A stretch of DNA of 64,000 nucleotides from Cordilura impudica (Eukaryota > Arthropoda > Insecta > Diptera > Scathophagidae): positions 9,057,590 through 9,121,589 of the forward strand of contig OY821518.1 in the NCBI GenBank assembly GCA_963682025.1, in the 5' to 3' direction. A program made the position numbers and the translations under genes. The notes under the pieces were generated by a model that was given only the letters and a program-made list of their open reading frames with translations, had not been told where the DNA came from and searched no databases. Below, piece by piece: positions 12,060-24,700 of this stretch (its first letter is position 1; each line of letters begins with the position of its first letter).

Positions 12060-13080
12060 AGATGATAGCACTGACTGCACATTTTCAAAAAATTCGGGAA
12101 TAATCGTTAGATTTTTTGATGGAACATGCAGGGATCGTTTTCTATCTCTTGGATCTCTAAATGATTCAATTGCGCAAGGAATGGCAGTTTTTACATCTGA
12201 TAATTGTCCAGTGATGATGGGAGCGATCAATGGAGTACAAGCAAAATTAAAACTGGTAATGCCGAATTTATTTGTTAATGTTGCATTTGCCACATCCCAA
12301 AACGCAAGGAAGAATTGATCGAATTCCAACAGTATTTCGAAATTTTAAGATATGCTTTAACATGGCTAGAATGGTAGTTATAGATCGTATACTGGAACAG
12401 TGGGAGCCACTTAAATATTATTTTACTATCAGTGATTTTAAAAGCGCTCAAAAGATCTAAAAAGTACAATTTATTGCCTCTGAAATATTAAATCCTAAAA
12501 TATAAATGTATTTTTTATTTTTGGCATTTATTTTAAAGATTGAAAATAATATCAATCTGGAAGAAGCCAGAGTACATATTTTAATTTCCAGAGTGAAATA
12601 TTTATTTATACAAGTGGCCCGAAACTTTGTTAAAAACTAGATTTTAGAAGAAACTGAAGTGTTTTGTATCAATTTGACTAAAAAAAATATTGAATTAAAG
12701 ATATTTTTTGTGGAACTGATGTAGAAATATTTATTGAAACAAAAATTGTGGCTAAAAATTTGGTTTGCGAGTTTAAAAAGACTGTTAGGAAATTTTTCAT
12801 ATTATTTTGTGAATGCTTTATAAAAAAATTTGATTTTAATAACAAATTATTAATGATGTTTAATAATTTTACTCCAGAAAAGGTCATCTCAGGAACAGTA
12901 TTTATCAGCTTCTAATTAAAATATTTCCAAAAGAGCAACGTAGCTTTGAAAACATAAATTCTCAATTCAGAGCTCTGGCCGATATACCAGATCTAAAATT
13001 TACATGAATGAACTGTGTTTCCTGACTTTTACCGTTTAGATTTTGCAGTTGTATCAATGAATTTCGAGCGAATGGTTTCA
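12060..13080 (+). pseudogene. Decayed hAT-like transposase fragment
   Basis: On the plus strand, 12110-12310 translates to a stretch with FTSDNCPVMMGAINGVQAKL followed by MPNLFV. About 12310-12440, after frameshifts, gives VIDRILEQWEPLKYYF. Both resemble parts of hAT-superfamily transposase or ZBED-type proteins (the DN-x-MMG-x-x-x-GVQAKL region and the RILEQWE-x-LK-x-YF region). Stops and frameshifts abound and the segment beyond 12460 is too decayed to read. The assignment is by motif memory only. Confidence 0.45.
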
Positions 13081-13136
13081 ATGCAAAATTCCACTAAGAA
13101 CAAAGAAAGAAAACGCCTTTTAATTTAATTTAATAA

Positions 13137-13550
13137 AAATTTTTAATTTCTATTTTTAATTTTTAATTTTTAATTTTGAATTTTTAATTCTTAATTTTTA
13201 ATTTTTAATTTTTAATTCTTAATTTTTAATTTTTAATTTTTAATTTTTAATTTTTAATTTTTAATTTTTAATTTTTAATTTTTAATTTTTAATTTTTAAT
13301 TTTTAATTTTTAATTTTTAATTTTTAATTTTTAATTTTTAATTTTTAATTTTTAATTTTTAATTTTTAATTTTTAATTTTTAATTTTTAATTTTTAATTT
13401 TTAATTTTTAATTTTTAATTTTTAATTTTTAATTTTTAATTTTTAATTTTTAATTTTTAATTTTTAATTTTTAATTTTTAATTTTTAATTTTTAATTTTT
13501 AATTTTTAATTTATAATTTTTAATTTTTAATTTTTAATTTTTAATTTTTA
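13137..13550 (+). repeat. (AATTTTT)n heptanucleotide array, left block
   Basis: Nearly perfect head-to-tail 7-bp units with a few substitutions near the left edge (TAATTCT variants). It is interrupted at 13551 by unrelated sequence and resumes at 13781. Confidence 0.95.
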
Positions 13551-13780
13551 GTATTCTTAATCGGACCGGTTTCTGGCATTTCAGCCTTCATCAGCGATTT
13601 ATTGAACATTGTGATAATTGTTATGTCTTAATTGAATAGATTGTTTCTATATGAAAATTTTTTCTACTAAGGGCAGCCGTGAGGTTTTGAACCATGAACC
13701 TTCACATACACTCGTACTTGCACTTTTTGGTCAGCGCTTTAACACACTCACCTAAAGTCAGGCCTACGAGCAGTGTTTAA
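13551..13780 (-). repeat. tRNA/SINE-like insertion inside the heptamer array
   Basis: Read on the minus strand from about 13765 to 13671, the order is tRNA-like. An A-box-like stretch (GGTGAGTGTGTTAAAGCGCT) is followed about 45 nt later by a B-box-like ATGGTTCAAAACC and then a closing segment. A match to the opposite arm is imperfect, so it is not a functional tRNA. The plus-strand left part contains GGACCGGTTTCTGGCATTTC followed by CTTCATCAGCG, a phrase that recalls conserved invertebrate SINE or element tails. Assignment as a tRNA-derived SINE or tRNA pseudogene is tentative. Confidence 0.4.
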
Positions 13781-16095
13781 TTTTTAATTTTTAATTTTTT
13801 ATTTTTAATTTTTAATTTTTAATTTTTAATTTTTAATTTTTAATTTTTAATTTTTAATTTTTAATTTTTAATTTTTAATTTTTTATTTTTAATTTTTAAT
13901 TTTTAATTTTTAATTTTTAATTTTTAATTTTTAATTTTTAATTTTTAATTTTTAATTTTTAATTTTTAATTTTTAATTTTTAATTTTTAATTTTTAATTT
14001 TTAATTTGTAATTTTTAATTTTTAATTTTTAATTTTTAATTTTTAATTTTTAATTTTTAATTTTTAATTTTTATTTTTTAATTTTTAATTTTTAATTTTT
14101 AATTTTTAATTTTTAATTTTTAATTTTTAATTTTTAATTTTTAATTTTTAATTTTTAATTTTTAATTTTTAATTTTTAATTTTTAATTTTTAATTTTTAA
14201 TTTTTAATTTTTAATTTTTAATTTTTAATTTTTAATTTTTAATTTTTAATTTTTAATTTTTAATTTTTAATTTTTAATTTTTAATTTTTAATTTTTAATT
14301 TTTAATTTTTAATTTTTAATTTTTAATTTTTAATTTTTAATTTTTAATTTTTAATTTTTAATTTTTAAATTTTAATTTTTAATTTTTAATTTTTAATTTT
14401 TAATTTTTAATTTTTAATTTTTAATTTTTAATTTTTAATTTTTAATTTTTAATTTTTAATTTTTAATTTTTAATTTTTAATTTTTAATTTTTAATTTTTA
14501 ATTTTTAATTTTTAATTTTTAATTTTTAATTTTTAATTTTTAATTTTTAATTTTTAATTTTTAATTTTTAATTTTTAATTTTTAGTTTTTAATTTTTAAT
14601 TTTTAATTTTTATTTTTTAATTTTTAATTTTTAATTTTTAATTTTTAATTTTTAATTTTTAATTTTTAATTTTTAATTTTTAATTTTTAATTTTTAATTT
14701 TTAATTTTTAATTTTTAATTTTTAATTTTTAATTTTTAATTTTTAATTTTTAATTTTTAATTTTTAATTTTTAATTTTTAATTTTTAATTTTTAATTTTT
14801 AATTTTTAATTTTTAATTTTTAATTTTTAATTTTTATTTTTTAATTTTTAATTTTTAATTTTTAATTTTTAATTTTTAATTTTTAATTTTTAATTTTTAA
14901 TTTTTAATTTTTAATTTTTAATTTTTAATTTTTAATTTTTAATTTTTAATTTTTAATTTTTAATTTTTAATTTTTAATTTTTAATTTTTAATTTTTAATT
15001 TTTAATTTTTAATTTTTAATTTTTAATTTTTAATTTTTAATTTTTAATTTTTAATTTTTAATTTTTAATTTTTAATTTTTAATTTTTAATTTTTAATTTT
15101 TAATTTTTAATTTTTATTTTTTAATTTTTAATTTTTAATTTTTAATTTTTAATTTTTAATTTTTAATTTTTATTTTTAATTTTTAATTTTTAATGTTTAA
15201 TTTTTAATTTTTAATTTTTAATTTTTAATTTTTAATTTTTAATTTTTAATTTTTAATTTTTAATTTTTAATTTTTAATTTTTAATTTTTAATTTTTAATT
15301 TTTAATTTTTAATTTTTAATTTTTAATTTTTAATTTTTAATTTTTAATTTTTAATTTTTAATTTTTAATTTTTAATTTTTAATTTTTAATTTTTAATTTT
15401 TAATTTTTAATTTTTAATTTTTAATTTTTAATTTTTAATTTTTAATTATTAATTTTTAATTTTTAATTTTTAATTTTTAATTTTTAATTTTTAATTTTTA
15501 ATTTTTAATTTTTAATTTTTAATTTTTAATTTTTAATTTTTAATTTTTAATTTTTAATTTTTAATTTTTAATTTTTAATTTTTAATTTTTAATTTTTAAT
15601 TTTTAATTTTTAATTTTTAATTTTTAATTTTTAATTTTTAATTTTTAATTTTTAATTTTTAATTTTTAATTTTTAATTTTTAATTTTTAATTTTTAATTT
15701 TTAATTTTTAATTTTTAATTTTTAATTTTTAATTTTTAATTTTTAATTTTTAATTTTTAATTTTTAATTTTTAATTTTTAATTTTTAATTTTTAATTTTT
15801 AATTTTTAATTTTTAATTTTTAATTTTTAATTTTTAATTTTTAATTTTTAATTTTTAATTTTTAATTTTTAATTTTTAATTTTTAATTTTTAATTTTTAA
15901 TTTTTAATTTTTAATTTTTAATTTTTAATTTTTAATTTTTAATTTTTAATTTTTAATTTTTAATTTTTAATTTTTAATTTTTAATTTTTAATTTTTAATT
16001 TTTAATTTTTAATTTTTAATTTTAAATTTTTAATTTTAAATTTTTAATTTTTAATTTTTAATTTTTAATTTTTAATTTTTAATTTTTAATTTTTA
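13781..16095 (+). repeat. (AATTTTT)n heptanucleotide array, main block (~2.3 kb)
   Basis: More than 300 consecutive 7-bp units with very few changes (for example TATTTTTT variants and isolated TTAAATT near 14370 and 16020). It ends abruptly at 16096, about 130 bp before an element end whose other copy at 47268 also borders a heptamer array. Confidence 0.97.
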
Positions 16096-16209
16096 ATGTG
16101 ACACGTGCGGTATTAATATACACACAACTGCAATGACTTCAACAATAGGAAGAATTACAACAAATACAACATATCTTAAGAAAACCAACAAACACACTGA
16201 ACATTTTTG

Positions 16210-16514
16210 TTTTCAAGAGTTATTTCAAAATTTAATTCATATCTCGTGACCCTTGGGGCCGATTTTGATGATTTTAAGTAGCATCTCCTTTGGGATGTTA
16301 ATAAACGATTTTTGCATAGCTTAGTTATTGTGGGCGTGATCGTCATTTCCACAGACAGATGGACAGACGGTCATCGCTAAATCAACTTCCCTTGTTACAA
16401 GGATTAATCAACTATATGGTTCTGGGGTCTCTGGAATTTATTTCAATGCGTTAGAAGCGGAGTGACAGACCTATATACATATACCCTCTGCACAGTGGTG
16501 TGGAGGGTATAAAA
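16210..16514 (-). mobile_element. Element Y terminal segment (TATACCCTCCACACC end)
   Basis: The reverse complement of this segment closely matches 47268-47525. It has a TATACCCTCCACACC tip, then AACGCATTGAAATAAATTCC, ACAAGGGAAGTTGAT, GTCTGTCCATCTGTC and TTTATTAACATCCCAAAGGA in the same order. In both copies the inner side faces a heptamer array. Confidence 0.75.
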
Positions 16515-17193
16515 ACGGTGTTTAGTGTTTAATTCAAGTCTTGCATGAATTTTGGGACACGCTTTACAGCACATTTACAAACACATTGTATTGCATCTTA
16601 TTACATGATGGGATGCTTTAATAACACTGTAGAACAAACCGAAAATTGTATTTTTCTATAAAAATGCTTAATTGTTTTTATAACAACACATAAATAAAAA
16701 ATTATAAAATTAAAATAAAAATTAACTGCTTAATCAATTGTTGTACAGTTAGTAAACTGAGTGAAGTGAGAATAATTTGTAAATTATTTAAATAAGCCTA
16801 CCCTGCTTTGAATAATTAATTATATAAGAATGCATTCAATTAAGCAGTATTAAAATTTGTCAGATTAAAACTGGTTTTCTTAAAAAAAAAACTTATTCAG
16901 GTAAAATTATTTGTCGTAGTATGTTTATGATGTATACCTCTAATTTTGATTTTAGAAATAAACTTTTAAAAATGTACTTCAAATTTTGTATGATATTGAA
17001 ATATTTTATTAAAAATACGTAGCATTTTTATGCGCCCTGGTATTTATGAAATAAAATTTTCTTTAAACGAAAATCATGTTACTGACAAAATATATAAAAT
17101 AATTCGTAATTTACTTTATTAACCCTTATTTTGTTTTTAAACATTAAAGAGGGCGACTGTTGACTTTTCATACAGTCGTAAATAAATAAATAA
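16515..17193. other. Unassigned AT-rich spacer
   Basis: I see no gene, RNA or recognisable repeat. Confidence 0.4.
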
Positions 17194-17990
17194 CAAGTAA
17201 AAAAAATTATAGTCGGTCTAGACCGACTATACGATACCCTATACCATGCGTTTAGAAACCCTATCTCTTAGGCCCAACTAACTGGACATAGAAAATAAGC
17301 AAAAACCAAATTTGAGTGGGATTTTTATTAATTTTTTTGGCTGCAGATATGAAAAAGTTCATATCGGATGCTATATCTATATGGGGACTAGGTCCAAAAA
17401 TGGACCGATCCTGATCATGTTTGGTAAAGTCTCTTGTATTTTGCAAAAATATATAACTACAAACAAAATTTGAGAAGAATCAGTGCAATATTTTTGTTTT
17501 TTGATAGATTTAAGTGAAGATCGGGAAGCAGCTCTATATGGGGTCAAATGGATCATTTTTGGACTACTCATTAGTGGATATAATGAACGCATACAAACCC
17601 AATTTGAGTAAGATCTATATGACAATTTGGATCTTATGGCAATTTATGTCGATTTCATATGGGTAATTTGTATGGGGGCTAGGTCTGAACATGGACCGAT
17701 TCTCACCAATTTCGATAGCGTTTATCCCATGGCCGGTGAAAGCTTATATACCAAATTTCGTCAAAATATATTCATATTTGCGACCTGCAGTTTGATTACA
17801 AGCTTTGCATGGACACACAGACGGACGGACGGACGGACGGACGGACGGACGGACATTGTTAAATCAACTCAGAAAGTGGTTCTGATTCGATCGGTATAAT
17901 TAAAGATGGGTCTAGGTCAATAATTTTTGGTTGTTACAAACAGCAGCACAAAGTCATTATACCCAAACCACATAGTGGTATAGGGTATAA
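17194..17990 (+). mobile_element. R-family repeat, full-length copy
   Basis: Starts CAAGTAAAAAAAATTATAG, then a perfect palindrome around GTCGGTCTAGACCGAC (17210-17231), then GATACCCTATACCATG. It ends CCACATAGTGGTATAGGGTATAA. The subterminal pieces ACCCTATACC and GGTATAGGGT are inverted repeats. An (ACGG)n run of about seven units lies near 17820-17855. It lies just upstream of the acylphosphatase gene. Confidence 0.9.
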
Positions 17991-18774
17991 ATAGCAGAGT
18001 TTACTATGTATTGCATACAGTCCAAGGACTAAAAATAACTTACTAAACACGACTTATTAAGATATTAAAATTGAAAATTTGTTAAAATAACAGCCGAGTT
18101 ATTAAAGTTGTGTTACCGATACTGCCAAACCCGAATTACGCAGAAAGCTAACCAAACATTCTTATCGTTAATTAGTTATTGACGAAATTTGTCGACAATT
18201 ACGTTGAATGTAGATAAGTATAAAAATAAAAACCCTTTTTACTATCTAATTGTGAAAGTGGGCAGCTATATAAGGGTTAAATTTCGTATTAATGCATTAA
18301 ATAAATAAAAAAACAACTACAATAATGACAAAAACAACAAGTAAAAAAAAAATTTATAGAAAATTCTCAAACTATACAAAACGTCTGTCTGGTGGTATGA
18401 TGCAAAACAAACGAGGACAATTTCAATTGTGTTTTCTTCTATTTATTTGAATGAAAATAATTTTCAAGAGTTGGCGATACTTACACAAAAATAAATTCTA
18501 AATAAAATATTCATTTTAGTTGAAATTGAAAGATCAAAGTATTTGGAAATCGATTTATTTCTTTAGCTGTAGTAATTTGATTAAAAATTACGAATTTAAA
18601 GAAATTATTAAAGTAAATCCTATATTCCAGTGTAAATTATATTCAAAAAATCGTTTCATTTTTAATCAGAATAATTTCTTAATAATCTGAAACGATTCAA
18701 CACTGAAAACATATACTATCAAAGTTATTTATATAATCAGAGGTCAAACATTTTGAGCTGATTCAAAATAAATA
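17991..18774 (+). other. Upstream region of the acylphosphatase gene
   Basis: AT-rich sequence, presumably carrying promoter and 5' UTR. No convincing core promoter motif or repeat was identified. Confidence 0.35.
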
Positions 18775-21700
18775 ATGCCTACTGTGGGTATTCCAGATAT
18801 ACGTCAATTAATAACAGTGGATTTTGAAGTTTTCGGTCATGTACAGGGTAAGTTGTAATTGTAATGAACATAAATGTTAACTTTATTTGCGAATATCAAT
18901 AAAATATATATTCGAAAGGTTACAGTTATAAAATTAGAATGATCTAATTGGAAATTTCATATTTTTTCCTCATACAGAATTTTCTATAACATTTGTATAT
19001 ATTGTTATTTCATCAAAAATAAAATTGTATTGTATTCAATTAAATTAAATTTAGATATGCACATTCTTGTTTTTTGTTTTTTGTACATAAAGTATGTAAC
19101 AAACTTATTTCGTAAAAAGCAGCAAAACACCTACCTTGACTTTAGTTTTTATTGAACGCAACACTAAAATTTAAAAAAAAAATAAAAGTTCAAAAGGACA
19201 GAATAATATACAATTGTACAACAGTTAGGTCAGATATTAATGTTTTCTATAAAAAAAAATATATATATAAATATAGGAAGAGATTTTATTTCGCTCATTC
19301 ACTGTTATCGGAAAGAAGTTAGATTTTGTTGCTCTACAGTGTTTGTATATGGCTTTTCTTAGGAACACGGTAGGCATCATAACATATGTTTGCAATAAAG
19401 CCAATGAATGTTGCAGAAAAATGTCTATGTACATACATAATAATCGTATGTTGCAAGATATTACTTTAGAGAACTTGAGCGAAGTAGAGAGGCTTTCCTT
19501 GTACAAAGTTACAATCAATTCAATAATATTACAGATTTTTATGTGAGTATTAATTATTAGTTGATTAAAAGAATTCTTAATTATCAAATAGCGGATATCA
19601 ATACAAATCTTATTATTGTACCATATCCAATTATATCTGGTATTATTAAATATAATCTGATTGAAAAACTGGGAACAGCTGATACAATTAGATGAGATAA
19701 TAAATGTACGATAACATACTTACATATACGTAAGTACATAGGTTATTACAAATTTTGATTTATTTCAACAAAGTGGATTATCAAAAACGAATTGATACAA
19801 AAAACACTATAGAGAAAGAGAAAAGCTGCCATCCATACTTGCATTAAGTATTACCAGGACAACAAATCCAGCGAAAAAAGATTCTAAACGACTCGAAAGA
19901 ATGCAGAAGTAAAAAAATTCTAAAAAATCTATGTATCCAGTGTCGGTCAACAAAAATAGCACCAATGACCAAGTCTTTGTTCATGCTAGTTAAAAAAAAA
20001 AATATTTTGTTCTTATTATTTGAAAGTAAGTATGCAATACTGTTATACTATGAAAAGGGTGATTTTTTAAGAGCTATAGGAAAGTTTTCCAAAAAAAAAC
20101 ACATAAAATTCAGAAAAATGCATGAAATCTTTATTTGAATCGATAGTACGGTCCATATAGTTTAATGTTTGAAGATTATTTCATGCAAATGTTGACCGTG
20201 ACTGCGCCTCAAATGGTCCATCCGCTTAGTCCAATTTTGGCATACTCTTTCCAACATTTCGGCCGGTATCTCACGAATAAATGCTTCAATGTTGTCTTCC
20301 AATGCGTCAATTGAAGCGGGATTGTCTGTATAGACATGAGCTTTAACATAGCCCCACAAAAAATAGTCTAAAGGCGTTAAATCGCACGATCTAGGCGGCC
20401 AATTGACCGGTCCCGAACGTGAAATAAAATGTTCACCGAACTCGCCTCTCAATAAGTCCATTGTTGCGCGTACTGTGTGGCATGTGGCACCGTCTTGTTG
20501 AATCCACATGTCATGCAAGTCAAGCTCTTGCATTTTGGGCAAAAAAAGTTGGATATCATCTCTCGGTAGCGCTCACCATTCACAGTTACGTTATGATTAG
20601 CATCATCTTTGAAGAAATACGGTCCAATGATGCCACCAGCCCATAAACCGCACCAAACCGTGACTTTTTCTGGATGCATTGGTAGCTTTTCCAATGCTTC
20701 TGGCTGATATTCACTCCAAAATCGACAATTCTGCTTATTTACGTACCCATTGAGTCAAAAATGAGCTTCGTCGCTGAACACAATTTTTCGGTAAAAAAGT
20801 GGATCTTCGGCCAACTTTCCAAGAGCCCATTCACTAAAAATTCTACGTACCTAAATCCTTCCGCAAAATTTTCCACGTTGTTGAGTAACAGAGGCCCAAT
20901 TGCTGCAAACGGCGACGAATCGATAATTGATGATCATCATTAACACTGGACGATACAGCCGCGATATTTTCTTCAGTTCGCACTCTACGTAAGCGTGTTG
21001 GCGTTTTAATGTCCAACAATGTAAATTTGGTGCGAAATTTAGTCACAATAGCCCGAATAGCCGCTTCAGTGGGTCGATTAAACTGACCATAAAATGGAAG
21101 ACGCGCGCGATGAACTTTCTTAATAGAGCACGCATTTTGATAATAAAATTCAATAACTTGCAAGCGTTGTTCGTTTGTAAGACGATTCATGGTTAAATTA
21201 TAGACCAAACTGAAGATGTTTGACAATGAAACAAAACACGAAACGTGCGGCAGCTGTTTAAACCAGTGCTGCCAAAAAGATAATAGCTAAAAAATCACCC
21301 TTTATATTCTCTCTGAACGTACTTACTTTTTCCAAAAAAGGTAACGGTTCTATTTCTATTCTAGCTCTGCGTCAGTGCAGACATTAAAATAGCACCTAAT
21401 GACAAAAATTCTTTTAAATAAATTAATAGTGATTTAATAGTTGAAGTAAAAGGATCAAAAATTGAAGGTAAGATGTTTTTTATTAAAAATAAATTAATTC
21501 ATTATATATATATATTTTATTATTTATTTTCATAGAAATGGGACGTGGAAAACATTGTACACCTAAAAAACGTGCTTTGATAAGAAAAATTGTTCCTGAG
21601 CATAAACCATATTCATAAATAAGAACATTGGTTGGGTGCTCTAATAAAATGATTGTAAATGCAATAAAATGTACTCAAAAATCTGAAATACGTGATCGCA

Positions 21701-24700
21701 AGCGAGTTTTGTTACCATTGATGGTTAAGAGTTTGATCAGATAATGCAAGAAGACCACATTTATGCCAGCTTCAGAGCTAAAAAAAGGAGCTAAGTTTGT
21801 GCGCAAATGTTGAAACTATTCGTCGGAGATTGCGAGACAAGTTGAACACTGTAGTTCCCGAGAAGTGCCCCTGCTCTCACGTAAGCATGATGCAAAGCGT
21901 TTGGAGCTTGCTAGAATTCATTTGGAATGATCAGCTGAAAAGTGGAGAAATATTCTTTGGACAGTTGGATACAATGTTTTTTCATTTGGAGGCAAAGGAT
22001 AGCGTTCTTACGTCAAAAGACACCCTAACGCTGAACTCAATCCAAAATTCACAGCAAAAACATTTAAAAATGATGTAGAACCATCATTAGTATAGGAGTG
22101 CTTTTCCCACTATGGAGTAGGACCCATCTATTGAGTCAGAACAATCATGGATAAGACAGTCTGCGTTAATATCCTCCATAAAGTAATGCTCCCATATGTT
22201 TCTGAGAAAATGCCGCTGATTTGGGTATTTCAGCAAGACAATGACACGAAGCTCACCAGCAAAGTTGCAAAAAAGTGGTTTCAGTACAATAAAACAAACG
22301 TGATGGAATGGCCAGTTCAGTCCCCAGATGTAAATCCAATCGAGTATTTATGGGCAGATAAAGAGGGGATTATCCCAAATACAGCCAACTAGTAATGAAG
22401 TCCTTTGGATGGCATTTCAGCAAATCTCCAGCTCAATTTCGAAGGAGAAGTGCCAAAATCTGGTGAAATCGATGCAAAAACGTTGTGCAGAGGTTATTGC
22501 CAACAACGGGCACGCAACAATATATTAATTTCAATAGCTCTGTTCGTTTACTTTCCCAGTAAAAACCTAAATTTCAGGGAGTAAAAAAAATTTGTTCTTA
22601 AAAACATAAATATCCAAAATAGTAAACGAACAGCAATTTGTAAGAATTTGCAAGTTCATAGAAACGGCTGTTTGTAAACACATTTGAAAATGAAGAAGTG
22701 AAACTCTAAATTAATATAATCTAACCCATAAAAAACAAAATTTTTATTAAAACTTTTTCTTTCCTTGAATCTCTCCGTGACTGTGACTTTGTGTGACTAT
22801 TTTAAAATTGATCTTTGGTCACAACAAGTCTATGGACCAAGTTTCAGATTGATTGGATGACTGTACGTGACTATCTTCAAATTAATCTTTGGCCACAACA
22901 AGTCTATGGACAAAGTTTCAGATCGATCGGATGAGGGGACGTGAGGTTTTAATCTCTCCGTGACTATGCGTGAATATGTCAAAGTTAATCTTTTTTCATA
23001 GCAAGTCGTGACTGTGCGTGACTATGTCGAAGTTAATCTTTCATTATAGCAAGTATATCGCCCAAGTTTCAGATTGATTGGATGAAGGGAAATCCGTTTT
23101 AAATCTCTCTGTGACTAAGACTATGGGCCAAGTTTCAGATAAATTGGATAAGGAGGAATGGGGTTGCCCCACGACAGACAGAGAGTAAAAGTTAAAAGAA
23201 AGAGTTTAAAAAGAAATATACTCGTACCTTAATTAGAAGAATTTATTTTATTTAACATGTAAAAACATATATCATTACCTATTGCTTTTGAAAATAAACA
23301 TTTATTATGAAACCAATTGGCAGATACACATATTTTTTGGCAAGAACTGGTTTTAAAAGATTAAAATTAATAAAACCTGGTTATGTGTATTTTTACTTAC
23401 TTCTTCTATCGTTAATTTCTTCACAATTATTATTTAATAGAATTGTAATAGAATTGTAATAGGTCAGTCTGCGTACACATATTTTGCATCATTTTGTGCA
23501 AAATGTTGCAAAATCTTGCAAAATGTTGTCTGCGTACTCCAAATCTCTTGCAGCGAGAGAGCCAAAAAGATAATTTTTTGACAGTTGAAAGTTAGAGAAC
23601 TTGCAAAATGTTGCTGGAGAAATTTCTGCTTGCAAGATTTTGCAACTAGTTTGAACAGCTGTTTTTATTTACTGTTTGAATGAAATAATTTTTGTGAAAT
23701 GAAAATAAAAATTGAAATTTAACAATGGCAGAGGTAAGTAGTTAGAATTGTGTTGATTTTTAACGTTTATAATAAATTATAATAAACAAAACATTTTACT
23801 TCATGCTAGAAACGTGCAAATATACAGTGTTGGAGATGGCAGAACCGATAGAACCAGCAGAACTTTGTGGGACAAATTGTTTGTTTACACACCGATCAGC
23901 TGTTTTCTTGCAAGATTTCACTGGATGCTGCATACTTTTTGAGATATTTTCAACCGAGAGAGTAAAATTGTTCTTACTCTCCCAAAAAAGTTACTGAGTA
24001 TTTGCTACTGGAAAAGTACGCAGACAGGCCTAATATTTTTGCTTTATTTACCACAAAACTCAATCATATGTTTTTTCTTGCTTGCTAATTCTTTCTGGCA
24101 AAAATATATCCCGTAAACATGCAAGTTTTCAAAATTGAACTGTCAGTTTACGCTCTCATTTGTTCTCTTTTACTGGGTTTTTGAAGTAAACGAACAGGAT
24201 CCAGTAAATTTTGTGATAATTTGTCCAAATTTTTACAAATTATCACGTAAAGATATCATAAAAATGCTCGTTAATTTATTTTTATTTATTTTTAGTTTAA
24301 GTATTTGTTTTTAATACAATAAGAACTGTAGTGCTATTTTTTTGACTGAATGTTAAGTTGTTTTAAAAAAGTTGGTTGGTTGTACTAATATAAAAAACCA
24401 AATCAAAAGTTTGTTATTTAATATTGTTTTTATTTAATATTGTTTCACAGTCTAGTAAGTATCTTATGACCAGTATTCATTGAAATCAGTTTGACCTATT
24501 TATAAACATCCTGGTGCTATTTTTTTGACCGCAGTTTATAAAAAAGAAAGTATATATCTGTGGTTTTCTAGAATAACCGCGTATGTCATAAAATCAGGGG
24601 AGCCAAAAAACGTTATATTTGAAATTATGGGCTCGATATAAAGTTTTTGGAGCATTTTATTTAACAGTCCTGTAGATATGGGCAATAAATACTTTATATA

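Larger units (their letters stand above)
22540..24197. mobile_element. Composite insertion bounded by CTGTTCGTTTACTT inverted ends
   Basis: Left end CTGTTCGTTTACTTTCCCAG and right end AAGTAAACGAACAG are inverted repeats. A third matching end, AGTAAACGAACAG at 22620-22632, means the first 93 bp alone is also bounded by perfect 13-bp inverted ends. The interior holds the reversed GTCACGCACA block and the 23462-24030 MITE. Confidence 0.55.
19938..24535 (+). mobile_element. Tc1-like (S-element-like) transposon, decayed and invaded
   Basis: Left outer end CAGTGTCGGTCAACAAAAAT with AGCACC (19938) and right outer end GGTGCTATTTTTTTGACCGC (24512-24532) are inverted. A second, inner pair lies at about 21380 (AAAATAGCACCTAATGAC) and 24328 (GTGCTATTTTTTTGACTG). 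Repeated subterminal motifs are typical of S-like Tc1 elements. The transposase remnant is at 21538-22527. The original element was later split by a mariner (20053-21303) and by the 22540-24197 insertion. Confidence 0.65.

Noticed and set aside
12045..12329. 94-residue minus-strand ORF
   Set aside because: The opposite strand carries the hAT-like motifs; the minus frame has no recognisable content.
23803..23997. 64-residue ORF as a gene
   Set aside because: It lies wholly within the TAATA-flanked MITE and has no family match.
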